From Liolophura sinensis (Eukaryota; Mollusca; Polyplacophora; Chitonida; Chitonidae): 64,000 bases of DNA. Of this stretch, positions 34,816 through 45,375 are shown piece by piece. Position 1 is the first letter of the stretch. Each line of letters starts with the position of its first letter. The position numbers and the translations under genes are program-made. The notes under the pieces are model-generated. The model ran no database searches and was not told where the DNA came from. It was given only the letters and a program-made list of their open reading frames with translations. The stretch is from positions 25,367,897-25,431,896 of the forward strand of contig NC_088296.1 in NCBI RefSeq assembly GCF_032854445.1. Direction: 5' to 3'.

Positions 34816-34921
34816 TTGTTTATTTATTTATTAAATTACTGTTTCATTTTACATACTCAAGAATTGTTCACTTACACAACATTTATGGGTGTATGAAACC
34901 AGATTGCCTGGGGGTATTAAA
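34816..34921 (-). mobile_element. SINE family A fragment, degraded
   Basis: TTTATTTATTTATTAAATTAC, ACATACTCAAGAATTGTTCA and CTTACACAAC followed by GGAAACC-like sequence match the tail-proximal part of family A with many differences. It abuts the left arm of the large inverted repeat. Confidence 0.5.
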
Positions 34922-35415
34922 CCAAGCGGTAAAAATGTGCAATATGTAACCATGGTAACAGTTTGTGTCATTCACTGTACATATCATTTTACACCTTACT
35001 TTTAGACCTTGCTCTTACACCTTGCTCGGGTGGTAAATATCCAGTCTGTATATGTCCATGTGTACATGACCTGTCTAAATTCTCTTATTAAATTTTTCAT
35101 GACTCTTAGAATGCCTGTTCAGGACAACACTCTTGAGTCGTTTCCATATTTCTTGTTTCCTTGTATATAGAAAGCATATACAGAATACAAATACATTCAT
35201 GGAAATGACTCAAGAGTGTTGTCCTGTACATGCATTGTAAGAGTCATGAAAAATTTAATAAGAGAATTTAGACAGGTCATGTACACATGGACATATACAG
35301 ACTGGATATTTACCTTCCCAGTAAGGTGTAAAAGCAAGGTGTAAAATAATAAGTACAGTAAATGACACAAAATTTTGCCCATAAAAATTGTATATTGCAC
35401 ATTTTTACTGCTTCC
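34922..35415. repeat. large inverted repeat, arms about 220 bp
   Basis: The left arm (34,922-35,147) and right arm (35,199-35,415) are near-exact reverse complements around a spacer of about 51 bp. TAAATATCCAGTCTGTATAT pairs with ATATACAGACTGGATATTTA, and GGACAACACTCTTGAGTC pairs with GACTCAAGAGTGTTGTCC. Small indels separate the arms. No coding capacity. It could be a foldback/MITE element or an inverted duplication; a transcript would form a long hairpin. Confidence 0.9.
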
Positions 35416-35615
35416 AAGAGTATTTTTTAGAAAGGTATTTTCAGGTTTGTTCGATGGTTTGTTGGAGGTTCCAAGATAATATCCTCTTGGTCAAAATATA
35501 AGTTTTAGCATTGAAAGGTGATATATTTTAGGATATGAATTTATATGCCTCTAAAAATGTACTTTTATGGTGAAATTTTAGATCATTTACCATATCCAAA
35601 GTGATATTTGCAACG

Positions 35616-36275
35616 AGCGCACCCAAACATGCCAAATGGCAGAGAGAGTTTACGCTTTTACTGTAAAATATGTTACCTGAGCACACACACAAACATGCCA
35701 AATGGCAGAGAGAGTTTACGCTTGTTCTGTAAAATAGGTTAACTGAGCACACCCACACATGTCAAATGGCAGACAGAGTTTACGCTTGTTCTGTAAAACA
35801 GGTTACCTGAGCACACCCACACATGCCAAATGGCAGAGAGAGTTTACACTTGTTCTGTAAAATAGGTTACCTGAGCACACACACACATGTCAAATGGCAG
35901 ACAGAGTTTACACTTGTTCTGTAAAATAGGTTACCTGAGCACACCCACACATGCCAAATGGCAGAGAGAGGTTACGCTTGTTCTGTAAAATAGGTTACCT
36001 GAGCACACCCACACATGCCAAATGGCAGACAGAGTTTATGCTTGTTCTGTAAAACAGGTTACCTGAGCACACCCACACATGCCAAATGGCAGAGAGAGTT
36101 TACGCTTGTTCTGTAAAATACGTTACCTGAGCACACCCACACATGCCAAATGGCAGACAGTTTACGCTTGTTCTGTAAAACAGGTTACCTGAGCACACCC
36201 ACACATGCCAAATGGCAGAGAGAGTTTACGCTTGTTCTGTAAAATAGGTTACCTGAACACACCCAAACATGCCTT
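35616..36275. repeat. 64-bp minisatellite, about 10 units
   Basis: Units contain CACACCCACACATGCCAAAT, GGCAGAGAGAGTTTACGCTT and GTTCTGTAAAATAGGTTACC at about 64 bp. The first unit is slightly different in length. Confidence 0.95.
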
Positions 36276-36604
36276 TACGAAGTCCAACATTCAACAGTGT
36301 GATAGTTAGCAAATGGTGACACCTAACCTGTGAAATAAAGCCTGTTGTTAATTTACCTCAGTTAGGGTTTTAGTCTAACTGTGTAAATGCACAAATTGTA
36401 GCAAATTACACACTCCCTAGCACCATGTTCATATGCATGCACTTGCCCTATTCGACCAATATGTACTTCACAGGTGAGAAAGCGTGTCAGTAAACATGCC
36501 ACATGTCAGAGGTTTATCCTGGCATTCCTTCACCCATAATTAATTAATGACTGCCATAGTATATGTGAAAATTGTTGAGTATAATTAAAATTACAATTAA
36601 TTTA
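36276..36604. other. unique stretch
   Basis: Nothing recognisable was seen. Confidence 0.4.
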
Positions 36605-36740
36605 TTATTTTATTTATTTATTTGATTGGAGTTGTTCGCCGTACACAAGAATATTTCACTTATACAACGGTGGCCAGCATTATGGTGGGAGGAAACTCAC
36701 GACTATGCGCAGGTTGCTGGCATATATTCCCACTAAAATT
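36605..36740 (-). mobile_element. SINE family A copy, truncated and internally deleted
   Basis: It has a TTTATTTATTTGATTGG tail side, then GAATATTTCACTTATACAAC and CAGCATTATGGTGGGAGGAAA. It then jumps to CTCACGACTATGCGCAGGTTG, missing the GGGCAGAGCCCGGGG block. Confidence 0.75.
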
Positions 36741-36771
36741 ACAATTAATCAATCAATGTACATGTAACTTG

Positions 36772-36880
36772 ATGTATTTGGAGTTTTACTCTGTACTCAA
36801 GAATATTTCACTTATACTCTGGCAGTCGGGATTATGGTGGGAAGAAATCGGGCAGAGCCCGGGGTTATCCCTGAATCGAT
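36772..36880 (-). mobile_element. SINE family A fragment
   Basis: GGAGTTTTACTCTGTACTCAA, GAATATTTCACTTATACTCT, ATTATGGTGGGAAGAAA and GGGCAGAGCCCGGGG are recognisable. It lacks head and tail and lies 30 bp from another copy in the same orientation. Confidence 0.7.
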
Positions 36881-37737
36881 CAATCTTTAATTCAACTGCC
36901 GACATCGCCGGAGATACATGTCTCAGGCAATGTACGGTACTTGGCAGACAAATATCCTTATAATGAAGTGAGGCCCATTAATCCGCCTATGACTTATGGG
37001 GGGCCACAGGTAATTGCTGGGGTAGAGAACCAAGACCAAAGCTCACATGAATGGCCATAGTTCAGACAGCTTACTGACAAAGATGGCAAAGCCAGCAGAC
37101 CGCACTTAAAACCTACGGAATATGAATGGGGGAGGGGCGAGGGGGAATGGGGGAGGGGGGAGGGGAAATGGTTTTGAAAATCTGCTTCCCTGATGGCTCT
37201 CAATCCTTGGTTCCCTGAAAACAGTTTTCATTTTTTTTCCCTTGGTGGTTGGCATGTAAGCAAACAACCTATAGTTTCATGCGAGGTCCAAAAATCTTGA
37301 TCAGGTTTAAAACTTGATGCCTGCATCTAAGTAAATGCATATCGGGAAGCCTGATATCCTACCCGCAGAGCAAGACAGATTTGCACCATTACTGAAATAG
37401 AAACAACACACCTCACAGGACTCCAACATGTCAGAACTTTCACTTTCCATCCATTCTGGAAGTGAGAGCAATCTGCCCTCACAATTGCTACGTCCAAACA
37501 CCGGAAATGTAATCAGTATAGAACGGTGAGATGTTAAATATTAGATGTCCTTATACAGGTAATTTTAATTACTGATCAAGGATTGCTGCATTCACGCATG
37601 CTGGGACACAACAGTACAGGTACAGGTGGGATAAAGAACTCGTCTCCATGATTTGGCTCCACGGGGATTATCACAAGTGGTCATGTAATATTTAGATCTG
37701 GACTTAAGTTTTTAAGCATATTGCATGATTAACTCAC
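36881..37737. other. unique stretch with a G-rich tract
   Basis: A purine tract with repeated runs of four or more G lies at about 37,127-37,169. A minus-strand open frame at 37,307-37,501 includes LPEWMESESSDMLESCE before a GTGTGT, but a convincing acceptor is lacking, so I do not call an exon. Confidence 0.4.
37127..37169 (+). other. G-rich tract with quadruplex potential
   Basis: Seven runs of four or more G are separated by one to four A/C/T bases (GGGGGAGGGGCGAGGGGG and onwards). This fits the usual G4 pattern on the plus strand. Confidence 0.7.
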
Positions 37738-39540
37738 CACAGCAATTTAATTGGCTCCATGTCGATCTTGACAATTATGACGGTTGGGCGATAATCAGGT
37801 TTGAACATTGTTTTAAGGATATCGATGAATTCATCCCGACAGTCTGGCTCCGTATAGATCTTGACAATTATGATGGTTAGGCAATAATCAGGTTTGAACA
37901 TTGTTTTAAGGATATCGATGAATTCATCCCGACAGTCTGGCTCCGTATGGATCTTGACAATTATGATGGTTGGGCAATAATCAGGTTTGAACATTGTTTT
38001 AAGGATATCGATGAATTCATCGCGACAATCTGGCTTCGTATGGATCTTGACAATTATGATGGTTAGGTAATAATCAGGTTTGAACATTGTTTTAAGGATA
38101 TCGATGAATTCATCGCGACAGTCTGGCTCCGTATGGATCTTGACAATTGTCATGGTAAGGCAATAATCAGGTTTGAACATTGTTTTAAGGATATCGATGA
38201 ATTCATCGCGACAGTCTGGCTCCGTATGGATCACTACAATTGTGATGGTTAGGCAATAATCAGGTTTGAACATTGTTTTAAGGATATCGATGATTTCATC
38301 ACGACAATCTGTCTCCGTATGGATCTTGACAATTGTGATGGTTAGGCAATAATCAGGTTTGAACATTGTTTTAAGGATATCGATGAATTCATCGTGACAA
38401 TCAGGCTCTGTATGGATCTTGACAATTGTGATGGTTAGGCAATAATCAGGTTTGAACATTGTTTTAAGGATATCGATGAATTCATCGCGACAATCTGGCT
38501 CTGTATGGATCTTGACAATTATGATGGTTAGGCAATAATCAGGTTTGAACATTGTTTTAAGGATACTGATGATTTCATCGCGACAGTCTGGCTCCATATG
38601 GATCACTACAATTATGATGGTTGGGCAATAATCAGGTTTGAACATTGTTTTAAGGATATCGATGAATTCATCATGACAATCAGGCTCTGTATGGATCTTG
38701 ACAATTGTGATGGTTAGGCAATAATCAGATTTGAACACTGTTTTAAGGATATTGATGATTTCATCGCGACAGTCTGGCTCCATATGGATCTTGACAATTA
38801 TGATGGTTAGGCAATAATCAGGTTTGAACATTGTTTTAAGGATATTGATGATTTCATCGCGATAGTCTGGCTCCGTATGGATCACTACAATTATGATGGT
38901 TGGGCGATAATCAGGTTTGAACATTGTTTTAAGGATACTGATGATTTCATCGCGATAGTCTGGCTCCGTATGGATCTTGACAATTATGATGGTCAGGCAA
39001 TAATCAGGTTTGAACATTGTTTTAAGGATATTGATGATTTCATCGTGACAGTCTGGCTCCGTATGGATCTTGACAATTGTGATGGTTAGGCAATAATCAG
39101 GTTTGAACATTGTTTTAAGGATACTGATGATTTCATCGCGACAGTCTGGCTCCGTATGGATCACTACAATTATGATGGTCAGGCAATAATCAGGTTTGAA
39201 CATTGTTTTAAGGATACTGATGATTTCATCGTGACAGTCTGGCTCCGTATGGATCACTACAATTATGATGGTTAGGCAATAATCAGGTTTGAACATTGTT
39301 TTAAGGATACTGATGATTTCATCGCGACAATCTGGCTCCGTATGGATCTTGACAATTGTGATGGTCAGGCAATAATCAGGTTTGAACATTGTTTTAAGGA
39401 TATTGATGATTTCATCGCGACAGTCTGGCTCCATATGGATCACTACAATTGTGATGGTCAGGCAATTCATATTTTAACTTTGTTTAAATATGATATTGAT
39501 GAATTTTGATGAATTCATTGCAACAGTTTGGCACCATAAC
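37738..39540. repeat. 93-bp array, about 19 units, with 578-codon minus-strand frame
   Basis: Units contain GGTTTGAACATTGTTTTAAG, GATATCGATGAATTCATCGC and TGGCTCCGTATGGATC at 93 bp. As 93 bp is 31 codons, one minus-strand frame is open from 39,470 to 37,734 (repeat KTMFKPDYCLTI with HTEPDCRDEFIDIL). Many differences between units change the amino acid (F/I, D/N/S, K/V, T/I), which argues against strong protein constraint. There is no signal peptide, intron signal or promoter. A degenerate unit lies at 39,480-39,540. Confidence 0.95.
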
Positions 39541-40324
39541 TTGATTTTTGCTTCTAATTTCCATTAAATAAATTCTTCAGGTGTTAACTCATTTGAATTT
39601 GGTTTGATCTGTCCAGATGACAAAATGATCTACAGGTGAAATAAGCTACTTTGAGTATGTGATGATTACCTTTGTATAAACCTTTTGCATGTTGCCAACC
39701 CAAGAACAATTAATGCAGATTAATCATAAAAGTTCCACAATCTATGTTTATCTAGCTCGCCCACATCGTTATAGACCTTTCTGAACTGTCAATCAAGCAC
39801 ACGCAATTGTCCAATCATCAACAGTACCATTGCAAATAGGCCAACCGGATGTCTGACACATTGGTTACAAATGTTCAATCTTTCTGCGACGTCAATTGCT
39901 TTACCAGGAATGGAATGAAAAGTAACGCCATGAGAAGGGGAGGTGGGAGATCCGTTGTGCTGGATCCATCCATTGTGTTTTAAGGTAACAAAGGGATCAG
40001 TCAATACACATTGTACGTTTTTGACGGAACATGCAAATCAAATAAAAAATTCATGCTTTATCTAGAAGACAGTTGTAGCAGGACTGCCTGTCTTGCATGC
40101 AGTCCAAACAGATACAGGCTGTTTTCGCACCACACTTACATACACAGTATAAAAAAAAACATACATGACAAATTTACAAGTCCACCTCACCTGATGCAAT
40201 GTAGACAATTAACAACTATAATGACAGATGGCACCCAGCAGACACTGCTGGACTACTTCTCACCATATGTCCTTACATATTTTAACACCTACATATATAC
40301 TGTCCCACTATTCAGACAATACAC
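39541..40324. other. unique stretch
   Basis: A minus-strand segment near 39.91-39.98 kb (NGSPTSPSHGVTFHSIP followed by GTAAAG) looks faintly exon-like but lacks a good acceptor. Nothing else was seen. Confidence 0.4.
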
Positions 40325-40530
40325 CTGTCACAACCTCGTGAACCTCAGCCTCACAACCTCGTGAACCTCAGCCTCACAACCTCACGAACCTCAACCTCAC
40401 AACCTCATGAACCTCAACCTCACAAACCTCAGCCTCACAACCTCATGAACCTCAGCCTCACAACCTCGTGAACCTCAGCCTCACGAACCTCAGCCTCACA
40501 ACCTCATGAACCTCAACCTCACAACCTCAC
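40325..40530. repeat. 23-bp minisatellite, about 9 units
   Basis: ACAACCTCGTGAACCTCAGC plus CTC repeats at 23 bp, with shorter units where CAACCTCRTGA is missing. The plus strand is C-rich. Confidence 0.9.
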
Positions 40531-41011
40531 ACAATACAAGATAACATTTATTATTGATTGTAAAGTTTACATCAATGGATGACTTTTAGTTTTTTTTTCG
40601 TTTGAAATATTCTGCGTATTGAAAAAAAAAAAGCACCACGAAAGAAAAAAGGAATGAAAACACAAAAAAGCTGTGTTTTCCCATGTGTACAGATACATGT
40701 ATTTGCTTTATATGAACTGATTTCCAATTGTTTTGTAAAGAAAACTCCAATGCACATATTCTCTCTGTGATTTATAGCACCAGTGAATTTACACATAGCT
40801 GCAATATGGAAACTACACGGGTTTTCACGAACAACAGCGACCAGCAAAATTTATGGTGGAAGGAAAATGGGCAAGGCCTGAGGAAAAACCATGATCATCA
40901 GCAGGTTGCTGGCAGAGAAAGCAACATGACACACTAAAAATTGTTATACTTGTTACTGAAAATTTTCTACATGTACTTAATTCTCACTGCCTTAAAGTAA
41001 AAGAGACCTAA
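40531..41011. other. AT-rich stretch with a SINE fragment
   Basis: Contains A- and T-runs near 40.6 kb and the degraded SINE at 40.83 kb. No gene was seen. Confidence 0.4.
40828..40930 (-). mobile_element. SINE family A fragment, degraded
   Basis: CCAGCAAAATTTATGGTGGAA, GGGCAAGGCC and CAGCAGGTTGCTGGCAGA match the middle of family A. Head and tail are missing. Confidence 0.6.
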
Positions 41012-41280
41012 AATTCTGACGTCACCTCAGCTCTATGGTGGGCTTTACAAGCCATACTAACAGTATCTAGGAACTCTGACGTCACATCACCTCTATGGTG
41101 GGCTTTACAAGCCATACTGACAGTATCTAGGAACTCTGACGTCACATCAGCTCTATGGTGGGCTTTACAAGCCATACTGACGGTATCTAGGAACTCTGAC
41201 GTCACATCAGCTCTATGGTGGGCCTTATGAGCCATGCTAACAGTATCTAGGAGCTCTGAGATCAGATCACCTTTTTTACC
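41012..41280. repeat. 60-bp array, four CRE-bearing units plus a decayed fifth
   Basis: The unit holds CTGACGTCACATCAGCTCTA, TGGTGGGCTTTACAAGCC and ATACTGACAGTATCTAG. TGACGTCA is perfect at 41,018, 41,078, 41,138 and 41,198. The last unit reads TGAGATCA instead. The 60-bp length gives a 75-codon minus-strand frame. Confidence 0.95.
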
Positions 41281-41754
41281 TGATGTTCACCAGAAGAAAG
41301 AAATTTTGAGAACGTTATTGCTGTAATCTTTTACTCGCAGGTAAAAAGAGTTATTCCAAAATTCAGAGTCGGGATTGAGTTGGGACAATTTTTGTGACGC
41401 CAGAGTTTCTAAACTAATGATACAGTCCACCATTATTTGAGTGGTGTTTTATGCCATACTCACGAATATTTTACTGTATAATCCTGATCAAATAACTAAA
41501 TACATACTGGGTATTGCGGTATATGACATGAAGTAATGTGATTTACATAAGCACATTTTAACAATTTAATAGGTTTAATATTATCCTAATGACTTTGAGA
41601 ATGACATAAAAAGAATATATCTTCTGTGTTTTCCTTAATATTGTATTTGAAAGATGATAGCCCTGAATATCATGATTAGGTTATGGGATAGAAGACATAT
41701 AATCTCAAATAGAGAGCAGAACCAAGGCAGCAACAACAGTGTGATTATTAAGTT
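41281..41754. other. unique stretch with SINE remnant
   Basis: A GTGGTGTTTTATGCCATACTC fragment at about 41,440-41,475 is a short family A remnant. Nothing else was seen. Confidence 0.4.
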
Positions 41755-41920
41755 TTTATTTTATTTATTTTATTTGATTGGTGTTTTACGCTGTGCTGAA
41801 GAATATTTCACTTATATGACAGTGGCCAGCATTACAATGGGAGGAAACCAGGCAGAGCCCGGGGGAAACCCACAACCATCTGCAGGTTGCTGGAAGGCCT
41901 TCCCATGTACGGCCGGAGGT
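41755..41920 (-). mobile_element. SINE family A copy, head truncated
   Basis: A well-conserved body with GGTGTTTTACGCTGTGCTG, GGAGGAAACCAGGCAGAGC, CCGGGGGAAACC and CATGTACGGCCGGAGG. The tRNA-like part is missing. Confidence 0.85.
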
Positions 41921-42082
41921 GATTAAGCTGGCAAGTGATCATATATACTGTATTATCCGTGAATCTGGCTTTTTTTTCAATTTACATCAGTGAGAGTTTA
42001 CTATTTTAACTGTTCATGCATAACCTCATTAGTTTAGTAGCCGCTTACTTCCTGCTACCTAACTGTATAATGGTGGAGGCAG

Positions 42083-42245
42083 TGTTTTTATTCTGGGTTA
42101 AACCTTGCTGCCTTGGTCACGCTTGAATACATCAGACATACCCAAAACCCCTGTTAGGCCAGACATAGCCTGTTCTTGCCTGTATCTCTCACATCAGCCA
42201 ATCAGAATCAACTCTGTGTCTATTTAAGCCATATTATAAAGGTAC
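42083..42245 (+). mobile_element. family C interspersed repeat copy
   Basis: CTGGGTTAAACCTTGCTGCC, TTGGTCACGCTTGAATAC and GTATCTCTCACATCAGCC with AATCAGAATCAACTCTGT match the copies at 6.3-6.6 kb and, in reverse, at 54.5 kb. This copy is uninterrupted and supplies the middle that the SINE-split copy obscures. Confidence 0.6.
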
Positions 42246-42991
42246 ATGAAAAATAAAAATTACAGTGATGACAGTTGCAAATTGTTAGACGTCACTGGTC
42301 TAGAATTACATTTAACATACGCAATCACATAAAATGGACTGTAATAAACAGGATATTGTATAACCTTATACACTACACATGTTCCCAGGAACTACACAGA
42401 TTTCATAAAAGAAATATATTACTTTAACTACTATCTTTCTTGTTTTTAGTGCATTTTATTCAATTTTCATTTCAGTAATAAGAAGCATGTAAATGTTAGT
42501 ACCGGTATGTATTTGTCAATATGAGTCAAAGGCCTCTGGGAAAATCAACAAAATCTTGACTACTGGAGTTCTATAATCCTCAGAAAATGAAGATATTATT
42601 ATTATTATTATTATTATTATGACCTTAATTCCTAACAAATCTGATCATCCTTCACATAGAGGATACTGTGATTGAGAAACTGTAATCAATGGAGGAACTG
42701 ATAAGTCATGCAAATTTGACAGTTTATAGGCTATATTAATAGGCTTTGGATTTTCAGGAAAAAAAAAATTTCAATTAAGTTGGAGGCTTCAGTATATTTT
42801 GTACATGATTACTTTGTGGTAATGCCCAATCGGAATTATCTGTCAAAATTCAGCTGTTTAAAACAGTTTCAAACCATGAAAAAAAAAGCCTGTGGACAGC
42901 GGCACCGCTGAGGCGTGACAGATTGGAGTCTTAAATGTGGCATGTCTCACGGGAGCTTGTCTTTTGTTGATCTGGGTGTTTTACTGCCCTC
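42246..42991. other. AT-rich stretch with (ATT)n; possible intron end
   Basis: An (ATT)n microsatellite lies at 42,593-42,620. The right end (TTTTACTGCCCTCCTGAAG) could serve as the 3' end of an intron before the exon at 42,992. Confidence 0.45.
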
Positions 42992-43099
42992 CTGAAGAGC
43001 TACACCAAAGAGATCCACAAGGTCATCCTGGACAGGATCCTTGAGCCGCACATGGCTATACCTAGGAAGTTGGAACCAATACGATACAAACAAGACTGA
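42992..43099 (+). CDS. candidate terminal coding exon, unknown product
   Basis: A plus-strand frame of 35 codons ends in TGA at 43,097-43,099. The peptide includes KSYTKEIHKVILDRILEPHM followed by AIPRKLEPIRYKQD. About three quarters of the third codon positions are G or C in an otherwise AT-rich region, a strong sign of coding in this strand and frame. An in-frame stop upstream at about 42,968 and the pyrimidine-rich TTTTACTGCCCTCCTGAAG suggest an intron boundary just before AGCTACACC. The true start is therefore probably at 42,998 or 43,000. ATTAAA near 43,341 could be a poly(A) signal. I do not recognise the protein or see the preceding exon. A processed fragment is an alternative. Confidence 0.45.
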   Translation: MKSYTKEIHKVILDRILEPHMAIPRKLEPIRYKQD

Positions 43100-43112
43100 T
43101 GTCTTTCTTCAT

Positions 43113-43147
43113 CCCCCCCCCCCCCATACCCCCCCCCCCCCTTCCCC
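43113..43147. repeat. poly-C tracts
   Basis: Two C13 runs are separated by ATA, followed by CTTCCCC. They lie 14 bases after the candidate stop codon, so within the presumed 3' UTR. The other strand is G-rich. Confidence 0.95.
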
Positions 43148-43990
43148 GTACATAGCTGCTGACTAACAGCTCATGTTTATTCCCTCAGCTCTGTTGTGTT
43201 TCCTTTAAGGTGTAAATTATGGCTACTGGGTCTGATCGACCCAGCCACAACTTGAAATGAGTGAAGTTAAAGCTATCTATAGAGCAGTATCACACACACT
43301 GTACTGTGTTTCATTTAAAGTTTGGTACGCAACAATACACATTAAAATCTGTACGCCAAAACAGACATTCACATACCAGCCGTCAGGCAATAAGGATGTT
43401 CATGGTCAATAATCGCAAAGGTCAATTCCCAAAACGACAAATAACACAAACCACCAAAGGACTAAGAAAAAGAGAAAGAGTCAACAGTTTTCAAAGATGT
43501 TGGAAAGGCGCATTGTACGTTCAAGGCAACTCAGTGGAAACAGTATTCAAATTGTGTACAATATTAGTTGTCGCTAACAAAACACGTATCTCAGTTGCGC
43601 AGAAGAAGGTCTTAAAATGATACTTTAATGCCTACTCTATAAAATTTTCTAACAAGAAATGAATCAAACGTCACACAAATCTCTAACATGGCCCTATAAC
43701 ATGGACAAATCCGTCAGAATGAATCAAAATACAGTATGTCACCTAAATGCTAAAATTTAGGTGAAATACATTAGTATACCACAGTTCAATATTATGACCA
43801 TGGAAATTGTCTATTCTACATCCTTACATTAATTGGATTACAGCAGGAAGAATGTTTTTTACTGACTTTTCCTTTCACTGATGTAATAGTCTTTAAGATG
43901 TCTAGCTTCTAATTGTAGCAGTGCATCTGATTGAGAAGAAATTTATGGTACTCACAATGAGCGTAAGTGTTTGATCTGTGTGCAGAAAAG
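43148..43990. other. unique stretch, possible 3' UTR then non-coding
   Basis: A 119-codon open frame (43,261-43,620) has no recognisable similarity. It follows the candidate terminal exon, so I treat it as chance. Confidence 0.4.
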
Positions 43991-44840
43991 AGTGAGCTGA
44001 GAAGTCTGATCAGAGGGCAGTGGAAGTGAGCCGAGAAGTCTGATCAGAGGGCAGTGGAAGTGAGCGGAGAAGTCTGATCAGAGGGCATTGGAAGTGAGCG
44101 GAGAAGTCTGATCAGAGGGCAGTGGGAGTGAGCGGAGAAGTCTGATCAGAGGGCAGTGGAAGTGAGCCGAGAAGTCTGATCAGAGGGCAGTGGAAGTGAG
44201 CTGAGAAGTCTGATCAGAGGGCAGTGGGAGTGAGCGGAGAAGTCTGGTCAAAGGGCATTGGAAGTGAGCTGAGAAGTCTGATCAGAGGGCAGTGGAAGTG
44301 AGCTGAGAAGTCTGATCAGAGGGCAGTGGAAGTGAGCTGAGAAGTCTGATCAGAGGGCAGTGGAAGTGAGCTGAGAAGTCTGATCAGAGGGCAGTGGAAG
44401 TGAGCTGAGAAGTCTGATCAGAGGGCAGTGGAAGTGAGCTGAGAAGTCTGATCAGAGGGCAGTGGAAGTGAGCCGAGAAGTCTGATCAGAGGGCAGTGGA
44501 AGTGAGCTTAGAAGTCTGATCAGAGGGCAGTGGAAGTGAGTTGAGATGTCTGATCAGTGGGCAGTGGAAGTGAGTTGAGAAGTCTGATCAGTGGGTAGTG
44601 GAAGTGAGTTGAGAAGTCTGATCAGAGGGCAGTGGAAGTGAGCGGAGAAGTCTGATCAGTGGGCAGTGGAAGTGAGTTGAGATGTCTGATCAGAGGGCAG
44701 TGGAAGTGAGCGGAGAAGTCTGATCAGAGGGCAGTGGAAGTGAGCTGAGGTCTGATAAATGGACAGTGGAAGTGAGCTGAGAAGTTTTATCAGTGTGCAC
44801 TGGAACTGAGGCAAAAAGTCTGATCATTGGATGCATGTGA
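43991..44840. repeat. 34-bp minisatellite, about 24 units
   Basis: The unit AGTGAGCTGAGAAGTCTGAT plus CAGAGGGCAGTGGA starts at 43,991 and 44,025 and continues at 34 bp. Variation at the GCTGAG/GCGGAG and CAGAGGG/CAGTGGG sites is scattered. Units from 44,755 onward decay and lead into the next array. Confidence 0.97.
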
Positions 44841-45375
44841 AAGCTAAGAAGTCTGTTCAGTGAGCGGTGAAACTGAGCTGTGAAGCGTGATCAGCAGGTA
44901 GTGCACATGGCGAAGAGCTGTTCAGTGAGCGGTGAAACTGAGCTGTGAAGCGTGATCAGCAGGTAGTGCACATGGCGAAGAGCTGTTCAGTGAGTGGTGA
45001 AACTGAGCTGTCAAGCGTGATCAGCAGGCAGTGCACATGGCGAAGAGCTGTTCAGTGAGCGGTGAAACTGAGCTGTGAAGCGTGATCAGCAGGTAGTGCA
45101 CATGGCGAAGAGCTGTTCAGTGAGTGGTGAAACTGAGCTGTCAAGCGTGATCAGCAGGTAGTGCACATGGCGAAGAGCTGTTCAGTGAGTGGTGAAACTG
45201 AGCTGTCAAGCGTGATCAGCAGGCAGTGCACATGGCGAAGGGCTGTTCAGTGAGTGGTGAAACTGAGCTGTCAAGCGTGATCAGCAGGCAGTTCACATGG
45301 CGAAGGGCTGTTCAGTGAGTGGTGAAACTGAGCTGTCAAGCGTGATCAGCAGGCAGTGCACATGGCGAAGAGCGC
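44841..45375. repeat. 65-bp array derived from 34-bp dimer, about 8 units
   Basis: TTCAGTGAGCGGTGAAACTG recurs at 44,856, 44,921 and 44,986 and onward at 65 bp. One half (GAGCTGTGAAGCGTGATCAG, CAGGTAGTGCAC) aligns to the 34-bp unit of the neighbouring array. The other half (TGTTCAGTGAGCGGTGAAACT) is a second diverged monomer. Confidence 0.95.

Noticed and set aside
37307-37501. Minus-strand frame containing LPEWMESESSDMLESCE before a GTGTGT donor-like site
   Set aside because: The peptide looks plausible but the upstream acceptor is weak and no reading-frame partner exon was found.
39789-40004. Minus-strand segment NGSPTSPSHGVTFHSIP followed by GTAAAG
   Set aside because: Donor-like site present but the only upstream AG lacks a pyrimidine tract; too weak to call.
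43261-43620. 119-codon plus-strand frame downstream of the terminal exon candidate
   Set aside because: No similarity recognised, no GC3 bias, and its position suggests 3' UTR or intergenic sequence.
43991-44840. Regular repeats that might suggest a CRISPR array
   Set aside because: The units are contiguous tandem repeats without unique spacers, and the window is clearly eukaryotic.
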